Of a stretch of 45,954 nucleotides of DNA, positions 16,101 to 24,166 are shown piece after piece. Position 1 is the first letter of the stretch. Every line of letters begins with the position of its first letter. The DNA is from Spirochaetota bacterium. GTDB taxonomy: Bacteria > Spirochaetota > UBA4802 > UBA5368. Position numbers and translations under genes: made by a program. Below the pieces are notes generated by a model. The model was given only the letters and a program-made list of their open reading frames with translations. It searched no databases and was not told the DNA's origin. Location: NCBI GenBank assembly GCA_025457965.1, contig JALOTJ010000007.1, positions 1-45,954 on the forward strand, in the 5' to 3' direction.

Positions 16101-17210
16101 GTGACAACGATGTACGAAATAAGCAGTGAGCGCCTGCAAAACACGTTTATCGACCTGGTAAAAAGACCCTCGCCGTCGTGGAAGGAAAAGCCGGTAATCG
16201 AATATCTGGCCCCCATATTTAATGAACTGGGCGTCTCCTGGTCGCTCCATCCGTGCGGCCAGTCGCACAATCTGCTTGCCCGGATCGACGGCGATCCAGG
16301 CCGGAAGACCCTTTTATTTTCATGCCACCTGGACACCGTTGTCCCCTGCGAAAACGTTGTACCGGTTATCAAGGGCGGCAAAATAACCAGCGACGGCAAC
16401 ACGGTCCTCGGGGGAGACGACAAGGCGGCGATCGCCGCATTTATCGAGGCCATGCGCGTCCTCAAGGAAACCGGCATGCGGCACGGCCCGCTGGAATTTC
16501 TCTTCTCGTGCGCGGAGGAGATAGGGCTTTACGGCATCAAGGGCTTCGACCTCTCGCTCATTCGCGCCGACTACGCCTTCGTTTTCGACAGCGGTGGTGA
16601 TATCGGCGGCATCGTACTACAGGCCCCCACCCAGTTAACCATGGAACTCTTCGTGAAGGGAAAGGCCGCCCACGCGGGCATGGAGCCCGAGAAGGGCGTA
16701 AGCGCCATCCGGGTCCTTTCGGAAATCATCACCCGCATGCCGCACGGACGGATCGACAAGGAAACGACCTCGAACGCGGGGATCATAAGCGGAGGCAAGG
16801 CCACCAATATCGTCGCGGAAAGCGCCTACTGCAAGCTTGAGGTCCGCTCGATCAATCCGGCAAAGCTGCGCTCGGTCGAGGCGCGGATCAAAAAAACGGC
16901 CGCGGAAACGGCGGCCCGCCATGGAGCGAAAATCCGGATAACGCGCAACCTCGAGTACTCCGGTTTCTCCCTCAGGGAGGACAGCCCCGTGGTGCGGATG
17001 GCATCTTCCGCCGTTCGGAAGATCGGGAAAAAACCGCGCTACGAAAGCTCCGGCGGGGGCAGCGACACCAACATCATAAACCGCGCGGGGATAAAGGCGG
17101 TGAACCTCTCCATAGGCATGAGGGCGGTCCATACCACGAAGGAATTCATATACATGCGCGACATCGCTTCGGGCGCCCGCCTGGTGCTTGCCCTCATCGA
17201 CTCCGCCTGA
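16101..17210 (+). CDS. M20-family metallopeptidase (peptidase T-like)
   Basis: About 369 residues. Zinc-dependent exopeptidase fold with the M20 residues: FSCHLDTVVP (His metal ligand and Asp), VLGGDDKAAIAAFIEA (bridging Asp), FSCAEEIGLYG (catalytic Glu and metal Glu), FVFDSGGDIGG, and near the end SSGGGSDTNIINRAGI and RAVHTTKEF (last His ligand). The inserted lid/dimerisation domain begins near APTQLTMELFVKGKAAHAGM. It probably releases amino acids from small peptides in the cytoplasm. GTG at 16101 has AGGA 5 nt upstream; ATG at 16110 is an alternative. It is co-transcribed with the nucleotidyltransferase; no functional link is evident. Confidence 0.88.
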   Translation: MTTMYEISSERLQNTFIDLVKRPSPSWKEKPVIEYLAPIFNELGVSWSLHPCGQSHNLLARIDGDPGRKTLLFSCHLDTVVPCENVVPVIKGGKITSDGNTVLGGDDKAAIAAFIEAMRVLKETGMRHGPLEFLFSCAEEIGLYGIKGFDLSLIRADYAFVFDSGGDIGGIVLQAPTQLTMELFVKGKAAHAGMEPEKGVSAIRVLSEIITRMPHGRIDKETTSNAGIISGGKATNIVAESAYCKLEVRSINPAKLRSVEARIKKTAAETAARHGAKIRITRNLEYSGFSLREDSPVVRMASSAVRKIGKKPRYESSGGGSDTNIINRAGIKAVNLSIGMRAVHTTKEFIYMRDIASGARLVLALIDSA

Positions 17211-17214
17211 GCCC

Positions 17215-17658
17215 TCAGCGGCCGCACCCCAGCTTTACCACAAAATACGCTCCGCAGATAAGCGTGAGCGGCAGCGTGAGAAAATAGGTGAGCAGGTCGC
17301 GGGAGGTGACGGCGCTCGCGTGAATGACCTTTTTACCGAAATATGAGTAGTGGTAATGTTGAGGATCCTGGGAGCGCCGGTAAATCCTGACCGAAACCCG
17401 TCCCTTTATAAAAAGCATAAGAAAGAACACCAGTCCCGATTCGATAAAAAGCATGCGCTCGAGGTTGAGCGCCTTTACCTCTGCGGGGCTTATGAGGACC
17501 AGCACGGCGAGGAAAATACCGATGAAGATATTGGTCAGCGCGGTGGTGAGAAATCCCTTGAAATACCTGTCCTGCTTTTTCGAAATGTAGCTTATCAGAA
17601 AATATACGTGCGTCAGGAAGGATATCTGCAGTATGGTTATAAAAAAGAGCGCTATCAT
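17215..17658 (-). CDS. Small integral membrane protein of unknown function
   Basis: 147 residues with four hydrophobic segments (starting IALFFITILQISFLTHVYFL, then NIFIGIFLAVLVLI, SGLVFFLMLFI and DLLTYFLTLPLTLICGAYFV). Between the third and fourth lies a polar, basic loop with QDPQHYHYSYFG. No family recognised. The TM pattern and the clean fit between neighbouring genes support a real gene; the ribosome site at the ATG (17658) is weak. Confidence 0.6.
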   Translation of the reverse strand: MIALFFITILQISFLTHVYFLISYISKKQDRYFKGFLTTALTNIFIGIFLAVLVLISPAEVKALNLERMLFIESGLVFFLMLFIKGRVSVRIYRRSQDPQHYHYSYFGKKVIHASAVTSRDLLTYFLTLPLTLICGAYFVVKLGCGR

Positions 17659-17694
17659 TCGTTAAACGGTTATTCATCCGGGATCCGTTATATC

Positions 17695-17760
17695 TTGACA
17701 TCCGGTTAGAGTATGGGCATAGTACCTGGAAAGTCAAGCAAAAGGGACCGGAGTCCCTTT
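17695..17760 (+). promoter_or_regulatory. Candidate promoter and leader hairpin before the AMP-ligase gene
   Basis: TTGACA (17695-17700), 17-nt spacer, CATAGT (17718-17723). A perfect hairpin AAAGGGAC-CGGA-GTCCCTTT (17741-17760) ends 17 nt before the GTG start, where it could affect translation or act as a weak terminator. Confidence 0.4.
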
Positions 17761-17777
17761 ATTACGATCGGACCAGC

Positions 17778-19232
17778 GTGACTGCGACAAACCTTTCCAA
17801 CCTTTTATGCTCGGCCGCGGACGCGAAACCGGAGGCGACATTTTTTTATCATGGCGCCGTATCGGTTAACTACGCGCATGCCCGTTCGGCCGTGGAGCGC
17901 CTTTCCGCCGCGTTCGCGACACGCGGAATCGGACGCGGAGACCGCGTAATCATCCAGCTGGGAAACTCCCCGGAATTCATCTACGGCTTTCTCGCCCTTG
18001 CCCGTCTCGGGGCCGTGGCGGTGCCGGTAAACCCGGCCGCACGCCGGCACGAGATGCGACGCTCTATCGAGTCATGCCAGCCATGCGCGCTTGTCACCAC
18101 ATCCGACAGGCTCGGCGACCTTCGCCACGAAAGCACCTATATGCTTCCGGAAGATGTGATTATTCCGGCAGACATCGCCGGTGAATTCGTTTCGCTTTCG
18201 GAACCGGCGGCCAGGGTCCGGTCAGCCGGCGCCGCCGTCTCAGTGACTGACGACGAGCCCGCAGCCATTATTTACACGTCGGCCATGGACGGCTGTCCTC
18301 TCGGGGCGCTCATCACCCACCGGGGCATTTACGAAACGGCGCGCGCCTCGGCAGATATCTTCGCCCGCCGGGATGACGCATTCATTACCGCCCTGCCGCT
18401 GTTCCATGCGTTCGGCCTCACTTCATCGCTCTTTATCCCCCTGTACAACATGGCGCCGCTGTATCTGCTGGGACGCTTTTCCCCGAAGGCGTTCATGGCC
18501 GCACTCAACGCCGGCGCCACGGTATTTGCGGGGGTTCCGGCCATGTATACCATTATGGCCTCCGTGTTTCGCGAGGGCGCCCGGTTCCCCGGAATGCGGA
18601 CATGGATCTGTGGCGGCGAAGCCCTGTCGACGCGGACACAGGCAATGATGATGGAGCGTTTCGGTATCGACATTCGACAGGGTTACGGGCTCACCGAGGC
18701 CTCTCCAATCGTTACATGGAATAAGCCCGGCCTGCCCAACCGGCACGGGTCGATTGGCACCCCGATGCCCTACAACGAGGTAAGGATTGCAGGCGATGCC
18801 AGCAACCACGCCCCGGGCGACACGGGCGAGATCCTGGTTAAAGGCCTAAACGTGGTGCCGGGATATTACCGGCGTCCGGACGCCACGGCCCTCCACATTG
18901 TTGACGGCTGGTTGCATACCGGGGATACGGGATATTTCGATACCGACGGCTACTTTTATATAACCGGGCGTTCAAAAGACATGATTATCCGCAAGGGCTT
19001 CAATGTCTATCCGCGCGAGGTGGAAATACTCATGCAAAACCACCCCTCCGTCAAAAGTGTCCGAGTTTCAGGACATCTAACGATGAATCATGACAGCACC
19101 TTTAATGAATCACTCGAGGCCGAAATTTTCGTAAAAAGGGGTTGCGACCTGAGCACCGAAGCCATTCTCTCCTGGTGTCGTGAGAATATATCATTATACA
19201 AGATACCCGACACGTTTACGATACATTTTTAA
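17778..19232 (+). CDS. AMP-binding (acyl-CoA synthetase-like) protein lacking the C-terminal catalytic lysine
   Basis: 484 residues of the ANL superfamily, which activates carboxylates as acyl-AMP. Most core motifs are present: GYGLTEASPIVTWN (A5), DGWLHTGDTGYFDTDGYFY (A7), and TGRSKDMIIRKGFNVYPREVE (A8 hinge). The P-loop (A3) is unusual: YTSAMDGCPLGA instead of YTSGTTGxPKGA, losing the Thr/Lys residues. The protein ends at SLYKIPDTFTIHF, just where a normal enzyme continues with PKTxTGK, so the A10 lysine needed for adenylation is missing. The frame ends in TAA with no visible frameshift partner. Start is GTG at 17778. Either it has been turned into a binding protein or it has decayed. Confidence 0.85.
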   Translation: MTATNLSNLLCSAADAKPEATFFYHGAVSVNYAHARSAVERLSAAFATRGIGRGDRVIIQLGNSPEFIYGFLALARLGAVAVPVNPAARRHEMRRSIESCQPCALVTTSDRLGDLRHESTYMLPEDVIIPADIAGEFVSLSEPAARVRSAGAAVSVTDDEPAAIIYTSAMDGCPLGALITHRGIYETARASADIFARRDDAFITALPLFHAFGLTSSLFIPLYNMAPLYLLGRFSPKAFMAALNAGATVFAGVPAMYTIMASVFREGARFPGMRTWICGGEALSTRTQAMMMERFGIDIRQGYGLTEASPIVTWNKPGLPNRHGSIGTPMPYNEVRIAGDASNHAPGDTGEILVKGLNVVPGYYRRPDATALHIVDGWLHTGDTGYFDTDGYFYITGRSKDMIIRKGFNVYPREVEILMQNHPSVKSVRVSGHLTMNHDSTFNESLEAEIFVKRGCDLSTEAILSWCRENISLYKIPDTFTIHF

Positions 19233-19615
19233 GCATTCATGCGGCCCGGTGGCACTCCCGAGGTGATAAAAAGCTGCCGTAAAAAAAGAGAGGTATTCGT
19301 GGAGAATACCTCGCGCAAATTTAGCGGAATATTTGGAAGGAAATTAAAGTGTACCAGGAATATCCCGGCTCACTGATTAATATAAAGCATATCCCATGCC
19401 AGCAGCTAATAATACCTGAATTTACGGCCAGATACTGATTTAAAAATTGATATTAATCGATTTTACTATTCAATCACCGTGTAATGTTTAGATGGTAACG
19501 TGGTCAAGAGATCCGATAACAGGCAGAATCGCCTGTTTCTTGCCAAAATTGCAGTATAGTGAGGAAATTAGCGTCCTGTATTCAGTACACCCGTACCGAA
19601 TACAGGACACATCTT
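19233..19615. other. 383-bp AT-richer intergenic region with three hairpins
   Basis: No coding frame of note. Inverted repeats: GAGGTATTC/GAATACCTC (19290-19312), AACAGGC/GCCTGTT (19518-19537), and GTCCTGTATTC/GAATACAGGAC (19573-19608, 11 bp, 14-nt loop) directly after the stop of the leftward secreted-protein gene. The tract is clearly richer in A and T than its neighbours. It may be a long 3' untranslated region or hold a leftward small RNA ending at the 19283-19312 terminator. Confidence 0.5.
19281..19312 (-). terminator. Intrinsic terminator, leftward
   Basis: On the minus strand a perfect 9-bp stem (GAGGTATTC, 5-nt loop, GAATACCTC) is followed by TCTTTTTTT. It lies about 300 nt beyond the stop of the leftward gene that ends at 19616. 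Confidence 0.7.
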
Positions 19616-20368
19616 TTATTTGCCAAAAAACCGCGCCCCTGCTTCCGCATTCAATTTTTTCACGGTCTCGATGACGAACGGGTCATATGAGTCTTTGCAA
19701 TAAACCCATATCGTTATAATCGGGCTTACCCGGACCTGGCCCATATTGTTGTATTTCACCTCGAAGGCCAAATCTGAACCGTGGACGCCGTTATCCGAGA
19801 AAAAGTAGTTAACCCTTTCAAGCCCCGCGACGTCGGGGTCGTATCCTGAAACGCGGAATCCGTTTCTCATTTTAATTATGTTCGACGGCCTCTGGAGAAG
19901 AATGCGCATATATTCAATACCCTCCGGATTGGGGCTCGCCAGTCCGCTCTTGCCGCTAACGATCTCGTCTTTCATCTGCCTGAACTGGACCTCGCTGTAA
20001 ACCGTTTCGGGCTTCGGCGTGACGTCGATTGCGCCGCTTTCCACGTTCCAGGTGCAGGCGAAATCGACCTTGCCATCGGCGTCATTATCGGTGACGAGCA
20101 CGACCTGACGCGCCCCCGTCTTAAACTTCCCGATTATAATATTACTCACCTTGCCGATGGACTGGAATATCGCGTAATCATCGTTGGTGGCCGGAACCGG
20201 CAGCTGCTTGATATTGAACATCGCGACCAGATCGTTATGGATATACTTTCCGCTGGCGATGTTGTTCTGCAAAGGCTTTCTGCCGGACTGGGCTCCCGCG
20301 TCGATGAATGCGGCGCACGCCATTGCAACGGCAATCAGTATGACAATTGATGTTCTATTTAATTTCAA
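19616..20368 (-). CDS. Secreted protein of unknown function with an acidic DNDADG loop
   Basis: 250 residues. The signal peptide (MKLNRTSIVILIAVAMACA...DAGA) is followed by a soluble domain. TDNDADGKVDFACTW resembles a calcium-binding loop of the EF-hand/dockerin type (D-x-D-x-D-G). The remainder has alternating beta and helical stretches (YSEVQFRQMKDEIVSGKSG, LAFEVKYNNMGQVRVSP) without a recognised family. The start codon is TTG at 20368: it gives Lys at position 2 of a proper signal peptide, and no ATG fits. Eight G (20371-20378 as C on the plus strand) lie 2-9 nt upstream and must serve as the ribosome site. The gene stands alone between two hairpins. Confidence 0.75.
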   Translation of the reverse strand: MKLNRTSIVILIAVAMACAAFIDAGAQSGRKPLQNNIASGKYIHNDLVAMFNIKQLPVPATNDDYAIFQSIGKVSNIIIGKFKTGARQVVLVTDNDADGKVDFACTWNVESGAIDVTPKPETVYSEVQFRQMKDEIVSGKSGLASPNPEGIEYMRILLQRPSNIIKMRNGFRVSGYDPDVAGLERVNYFFSDNGVHGSDLAFEVKYNNMGQVRVSPIITIWVYCKDSYDPFVIETVKKLNAEAGARFFGK

Positions 20369-20585
20369 AGCCCCCCCCTACTGTCCGTGATTCCCGATCC
20401 TGGCCCGAGGTTCGCCGATCCGCCCCTCAGGGGTCCATCCGTAATCACATCACTTTTATTATACAACTGGGTTGTTTCAATATTATCGCGTAAATACGCT
20501 ACGATACGCCGGGTGAATTGGCAACAATAATATCACCCTGGGCCGGTAAATTTTAAACAGCCGCCTCTCCGTGACAAACACCGGG

Positions 20586-20622
20586 AAATAAAAGAGGCGC
20601 GGTAATCCGACCCGCGCCTCTT
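20586..20622 (-). terminator. Intrinsic terminator of the FecR lipoprotein gene
   Basis: On the minus strand an 11-bp stem AAGAGGCGCGG/CCGCGCCTCTT with a 9-nt loop is followed by TTTTATTT, 24 nt after the stop codon at 20646. Confidence 0.85.
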
Positions 20623-20645
20623 GCACCCAGGATCCGAACAGCGGA

Positions 20646-21728
20646 TTATTCCTGGCCGGTATCGAGATCGAGCGACTTCTGCCCTCCCCTGGCATGGACG
20701 ATCAGTCTGTCGTCCCGTATATCAAGCCTTCCATCGTTATCCAGGTTTTTCCGCCAGAGCACCGGTCCCTCGGCCGATGCGCAGTAGACATAATCGCCGG
20801 AGGCGATGTAAATCCTGTCATCCTTGCGCACCGGAGGATTTACCACCTTCCCCTCCCAGAGCACACTGCCGTTTTTGATAAAATAGATCTCATATCTGGT
20901 AATCAGGAGTCGCCCATCGGGCTTGGGCTTTTCCTTTTCCATCTTGACGATCGCCGCGATCTGACGGATGACCTCCCTGGGCCGCTCTTCCACCGCGATC
21001 AGTTCGCTCTTCTCGTCTTTGAAGTCCTCAACCTTGAACGCCTGGATCTCTTTTCGCGATACGACAACGTCGCCGCCCGCCTCTTCTATGACCTTAACCA
21101 CGGCGACCTCGAATCCCTCACCCGATTCCCTGGCGAGGATATCATCCACCCGCTTCGTGGCCTTTTCTACGTCTTTCTCGGTTACGACGACCTTTTCCTT
21201 CTCCTCGACAGCCGGCGCCCCTTCCATAATTTTCTCAATTGAGCCTTCCAGCTTTTCAACCCGCTTTATTACTTTCACCCTTCCGTCGTAGACCTTTATC
21301 CGTGTGGTCTTCATGATGTCGGCCTCGACGGTGAATTTGGTGCCGCGCACACCGGCCACCGCCGTCGGTGTTTTTACCAGAAAGCTCTCTTCTTTCATGA
21401 GCTTTTTAGGCTTGCACAGCATCTTGCCGACATCCAGGCCGAGTGCCGTGTTCTCGACCGCGCCCTTTTTGATAAGCTGCGAGATAAGCACCTTGGAGTT
21501 TTCCTTGATCCTGATTATCGAATCGCCGATTTTTAAATCGCACGAAGACTGCCCCGCGGTAACCAGACGATCGTTCTCTTTTATTATCACGCCAATTTCG
21601 ATCGACGCGCCGTTTATCTTAACGTCCCCGATATAAAACATCACCGTCGCATATTCATCTACGGTCTTCGTGCACCCCATCCATAGCGAGGCCACCACGA
21701 TCAGGCAAATCAGTGCCAACCTTTTCAT
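20646..21728 (-). CDS. FecR-domain lipoprotein
   Basis: About 360 residues. The N-terminus MKRLALICLIVVASLWMGC is a lipoprotein signal with lipobox WMGC. A FecR domain follows (about 25-155): ATVMFYIGDVKINGASIEIG, NDRLVTAGQSSCDLKIGDS, and the typical TPTAVAGVRGTKFTVEAD. The middle (about 170-290) is charged and probably coiled coil (EKDVEKATKRVDDILARES). The C-terminal 90 residues (RYEIYFIKNGSVLWEGKVV, DRIYIASGDYVYCASAEG) look like PQQ/beta-propeller-type strands. This is a common architecture for stand-alone FecR lipoproteins in spirochaetes (family knowledge). No sigma factor is adjacent, so it is probably not an anti-sigma. ATG at 21728 is chosen because it gives the lipobox at the right distance; GGGGGGAT lies upstream. 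Confidence 0.85.
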   Translation of the reverse strand: MKRLALICLIVVASLWMGCTKTVDEYATVMFYIGDVKINGASIEIGVIIKENDRLVTAGQSSCDLKIGDSIIRIKENSKVLISQLIKKGAVENTALGLDVGKMLCKPKKLMKEESFLVKTPTAVAGVRGTKFTVEADIMKTTRIKVYDGRVKVIKRVEKLEGSIEKIMEGAPAVEEKEKVVVTEKDVEKATKRVDDILARESGEGFEVAVVKVIEEAGGDVVVSRKEIQAFKVEDFKDEKSELIAVEERPREVIRQIAAIVKMEKEKPKPDGRLLITRYEIYFIKNGSVLWEGKVVNPPVRKDDRIYIASGDYVYCASAEGPVLWRKNLDNDGRLDIRDDRLIVHARGGQKSLDLDTGQE

Positions 21729-21907
21729 AACATCCCCCCTGAAAAACCATTGCGGGGCGAAGATCACCCCCGGATATATGATGTAATACTATGCTTTTCC
21801 TTAAAAATGCAAGTAAATCATCTTTTTTTAACGATTGATCGACGGGCGGACACATAAATCTTTGACATTATGACCCGCACCGGAAAGCATATCGGGCGCA
21901 AAACGAA

Positions 21908-23182
21908 ATGAACGACACCGATAAAAATACAGGTATTCTTCTCGGCGCCCTGACCGGTGACGCACTGTGTACGCCGCTGGAGGGATTAAGCGCCGGACAC
22001 CTGCGTTCCGTATTCGGCCATATCGGGGACTATACTGACCCTGAGCCCGCGCTGAAGGGGAAGATGGACCGCTGGAGAAAACCTGCGCTCTATTCCTCCC
22101 TGTCGCAGATGACCCTGCTTCTTCTCATGACTGACCGGACGCCCCGGGGGACGGACATGGGGCGGTTTATGGAAATACTCTCAAACGCCCCATCCGTGGA
22201 AGGAAGCGCGTTCGGCGTATTCCGCCATCCGGGACCGGCGGAGCGCGCCCTGCTCGAACGGCTCTCCCGTAAGACCGACGGCGTCCCCTCGATCAACTGC
22301 GCCCGGACGACCGCCATCATAGCCCCCTACGCCGCGATAACGGAGGCCCGCGCGGGCGGCGCCCCCAGCGGCCTCGAGGCGGCGCTGGTGTTCAACCGGG
22401 ATCCGCTCTCCATCGCCGCGGCGCTGGTTTTCGGTCGCGTCCTCCTCTCGCTCAGGACCGAGACCGCCATGCCCTCTTCCGGACCGCTTTTCAATCTGGC
22501 CGCGGCTTCCGCCGAGCTGCTCGCCGGGGAGATCGATGTGCGGTCGAATCTGGTGTTCCAGGCCGGTCTCAACCCGGAGACCCTGCTCCGGGCGACGACG
22601 GATTTCCGCGACCTGTTTCGTGAACTCGGCCGCGCTGGCGGTATCAATACAGCCGTGCCGCTCATCTGTTCCGCCGTTAATCGTCGTGTAAAAAGTCCCA
22701 TCACCCGGGCGACGGTCAACCATCCGCTCGCCCTGCCGCCCTTCGCGCTTGTGCTGTGCGGCGAGCATCATGAATCCCCGGGCGAGGCCCTCTTCGCCGC
22801 AGCGGACGGAGGCGGCGCCTGCGGGATACTGGCTGCTCTCTGCGGGGCGCTCGCGGGTGCGGCCGTCGGGAAGGCCTGCATCCCCGATCGACTGCTCGAC
22901 GGGCTTGTCAACCGGCGCAGGCTGTTCGACATCGTGGAGGCCCTCGCCCGAAACAGGGGTACGGAGGAAAACGCGCGCGAATTCCTGGACGCCGAGGCGC
23001 CCCTTGCGCGAAAGGAAATCGAGGAGTATGTTGCGCGAAACCGCCACCGGCCGCCCTCTGCCAAAAAACCGGGCGCGAGAAAGGACGCCGAGCGCGAACT
23101 GTCGCGGCATGTGGTAGAGAGCTGGACGAAGATAGACAGGGCCAGGTGGAAGAAGGAAAAGCGGCGCGGGGACGACGACTGA
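21908..23182 (+). CDS. ADP-ribosylglycohydrolase-fold protein with degraded metal site
   Basis: 424 residues. The start GILLGALTGDALCTPLEG is the N-terminal signature of the ADP-ribosylglycohydrolase (ARH/DraG) fold, and ADGGGACGILAALCGALAGA is its C-terminal signature helix. Active members have D-D-T near residue 60 and GxDxDT in the late motif to bind two magnesium ions. Here the first region reads ALYSSLSQMTLL and the second GGGACG, so the acidic ligands are gone. The C-terminal 80 residues form a charged extension (RHRPPSAKKPGARKDAEREL and a Lys/Arg-rich end). It may be a non-enzymatic binding protein. It stands between divergent and convergent neighbours with no obvious operon partner. 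Confidence 0.75.
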   Translation: MNDTDKNTGILLGALTGDALCTPLEGLSAGHLRSVFGHIGDYTDPEPALKGKMDRWRKPALYSSLSQMTLLLLMTDRTPRGTDMGRFMEILSNAPSVEGSAFGVFRHPGPAERALLERLSRKTDGVPSINCARTTAIIAPYAAITEARAGGAPSGLEAALVFNRDPLSIAAALVFGRVLLSLRTETAMPSSGPLFNLAAASAELLAGEIDVRSNLVFQAGLNPETLLRATTDFRDLFRELGRAGGINTAVPLICSAVNRRVKSPITRATVNHPLALPPFALVLCGEHHESPGEALFAAADGGGACGILAALCGALAGAAVGKACIPDRLLDGLVNRRRLFDIVEALARNRGTEENAREFLDAEAPLARKEIEEYVARNRHRPPSAKKPGARKDAERELSRHVVESWTKIDRARWKKEKRRGDDD

Positions 23183-23185
23183 AGG

Positions 23186-24166
23186 TCAGGAGTTTAGCTT
23201 GCGGTGCACCTCGGTAATGAGCGAGAGCGCCTCCGGTACGATATAACCGAGCATCTTCTCCTTGTATTCGGGGTCGGTAAGCCAGCGCCCCCTGGCCGTT
23301 ACGATAGGAACGAACCGGTTGCCGCGCACAGCGAAGATGCCGCCGCTGCACGAGGCCAGCTTTCTGCGGTGCCGCCCCTTTACGCCCGTACAGAAGCCCA
23401 CCGAGAATATCCGGTCGTCCAGGAAGACCGGCCCCGCAAAATGAACCGACAGGTCCACGGTAACCCCGCCCTGCCACACCGTAAGGAATCCCGCCCACGC
23501 AAGGGTTTCATCGAGTATGGCGATGATCGCACCGGGATGCACACGGCTCGGCGAGATGGTGTTCATCTCGGTGCATTGCATCGATCCGCTCTCGCCCTCA
23601 TGCAGGCATTCAGTATAAATACGCCCCGCCATCGTCTCCCTGAACTCGAAGACCCGGCGCGTATGCAGCGACTGATAACGGTCCCTGAAAATTATTTTGT
23701 CGGAGAAAACGGGAATGGTAAATGAGCTCTCGGTTTTTACCGGCTCCGCGAGCAGCGCTTCCATACTCTCGCGCTCTCCCGGCGCGAGCCCCCCGGAAAC
23801 CGCACGGACCGCGGCGCGAAGGTACGGATGTCCGCCGCCGGGCCCGGCGATTGATCCGTCCCATAAACCGTCAGCACCCGCTATCTCTACCACCACCTCG
23901 TCGCCGACCCCGAGGCGATCGCCCCCGAACCTGAAATCGGCGGACCATTCCTGTTCGAACACGGACTGGTCGGCGAGGTCGGCAAGCTCGATTATCGACG
24001 TCATACCGACGCCGCCGTGGGGTATGCCCGGCCATCCCTCATGCCGACTGTCGATCTTCACTACCGCACGTCCCCCCGCCGGCGTCCGCTCCCATCCGTT
24101 GAAAAGATAGCCCCGGGGACCGCAGAAATAGCATTCCTCGTGGTGGTTTCGCTGGTAACCATTCAT
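23186..24166 (-). CDS. Tandem hotdog (thioesterase-like) protein
   Basis: 326 residues with two hotdog folds. The first (about 10-130) has CYFCGPRGYLFNGW and HEGWPGIPHGGVGMTSIIEL, where HGG(V) and a following acidic residue match PaaI/YbgC-type thioesterases. The second (about 190-300) has SPSRVHPGAIIAILDETLAW, with a pattern HPG..I.ILDE like the catalytic helix of hotdog thioesterases, then VTVDLSVHFAGPV. It probably hydrolyses an acyl-thioester, though a lipid-transfer or dehydratase role is possible. The start overlaps the upstream metallo-hydrolase stop by ATGA, so the two form an operon. Confidence 0.8.
   Translation of the reverse strand: MNGYQRNHHEECYFCGPRGYLFNGWERTPAGGRAVVKIDSRHEGWPGIPHGGVGMTSIIELADLADQSVFEQEWSADFRFGGDRLGVGDEVVVEIAGADGLWDGSIAGPGGGHPYLRAAVRAVSGGLAPGERESMEALLAEPVKTESSFTIPVFSDKIIFRDRYQSLHTRRVFEFRETMAGRIYTECLHEGESGSMQCTEMNTISPSRVHPGAIIAILDETLAWAGFLTVWQGGVTVDLSVHFAGPVFLDDRIFSVGFCTGVKGRHRRKLASCSGGIFAVRGNRFVPIVTARGRWLTDPEYKEKMLGYIVPEALSLITEVHRKLNS

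Noticed and set aside
21862-21893. TTGACA at 21862 as a promoter for the ADP-ribosylglycohydrolase-like gene
   Set aside because: No acceptable -10 at 16-18 nt; the start codon is too near.
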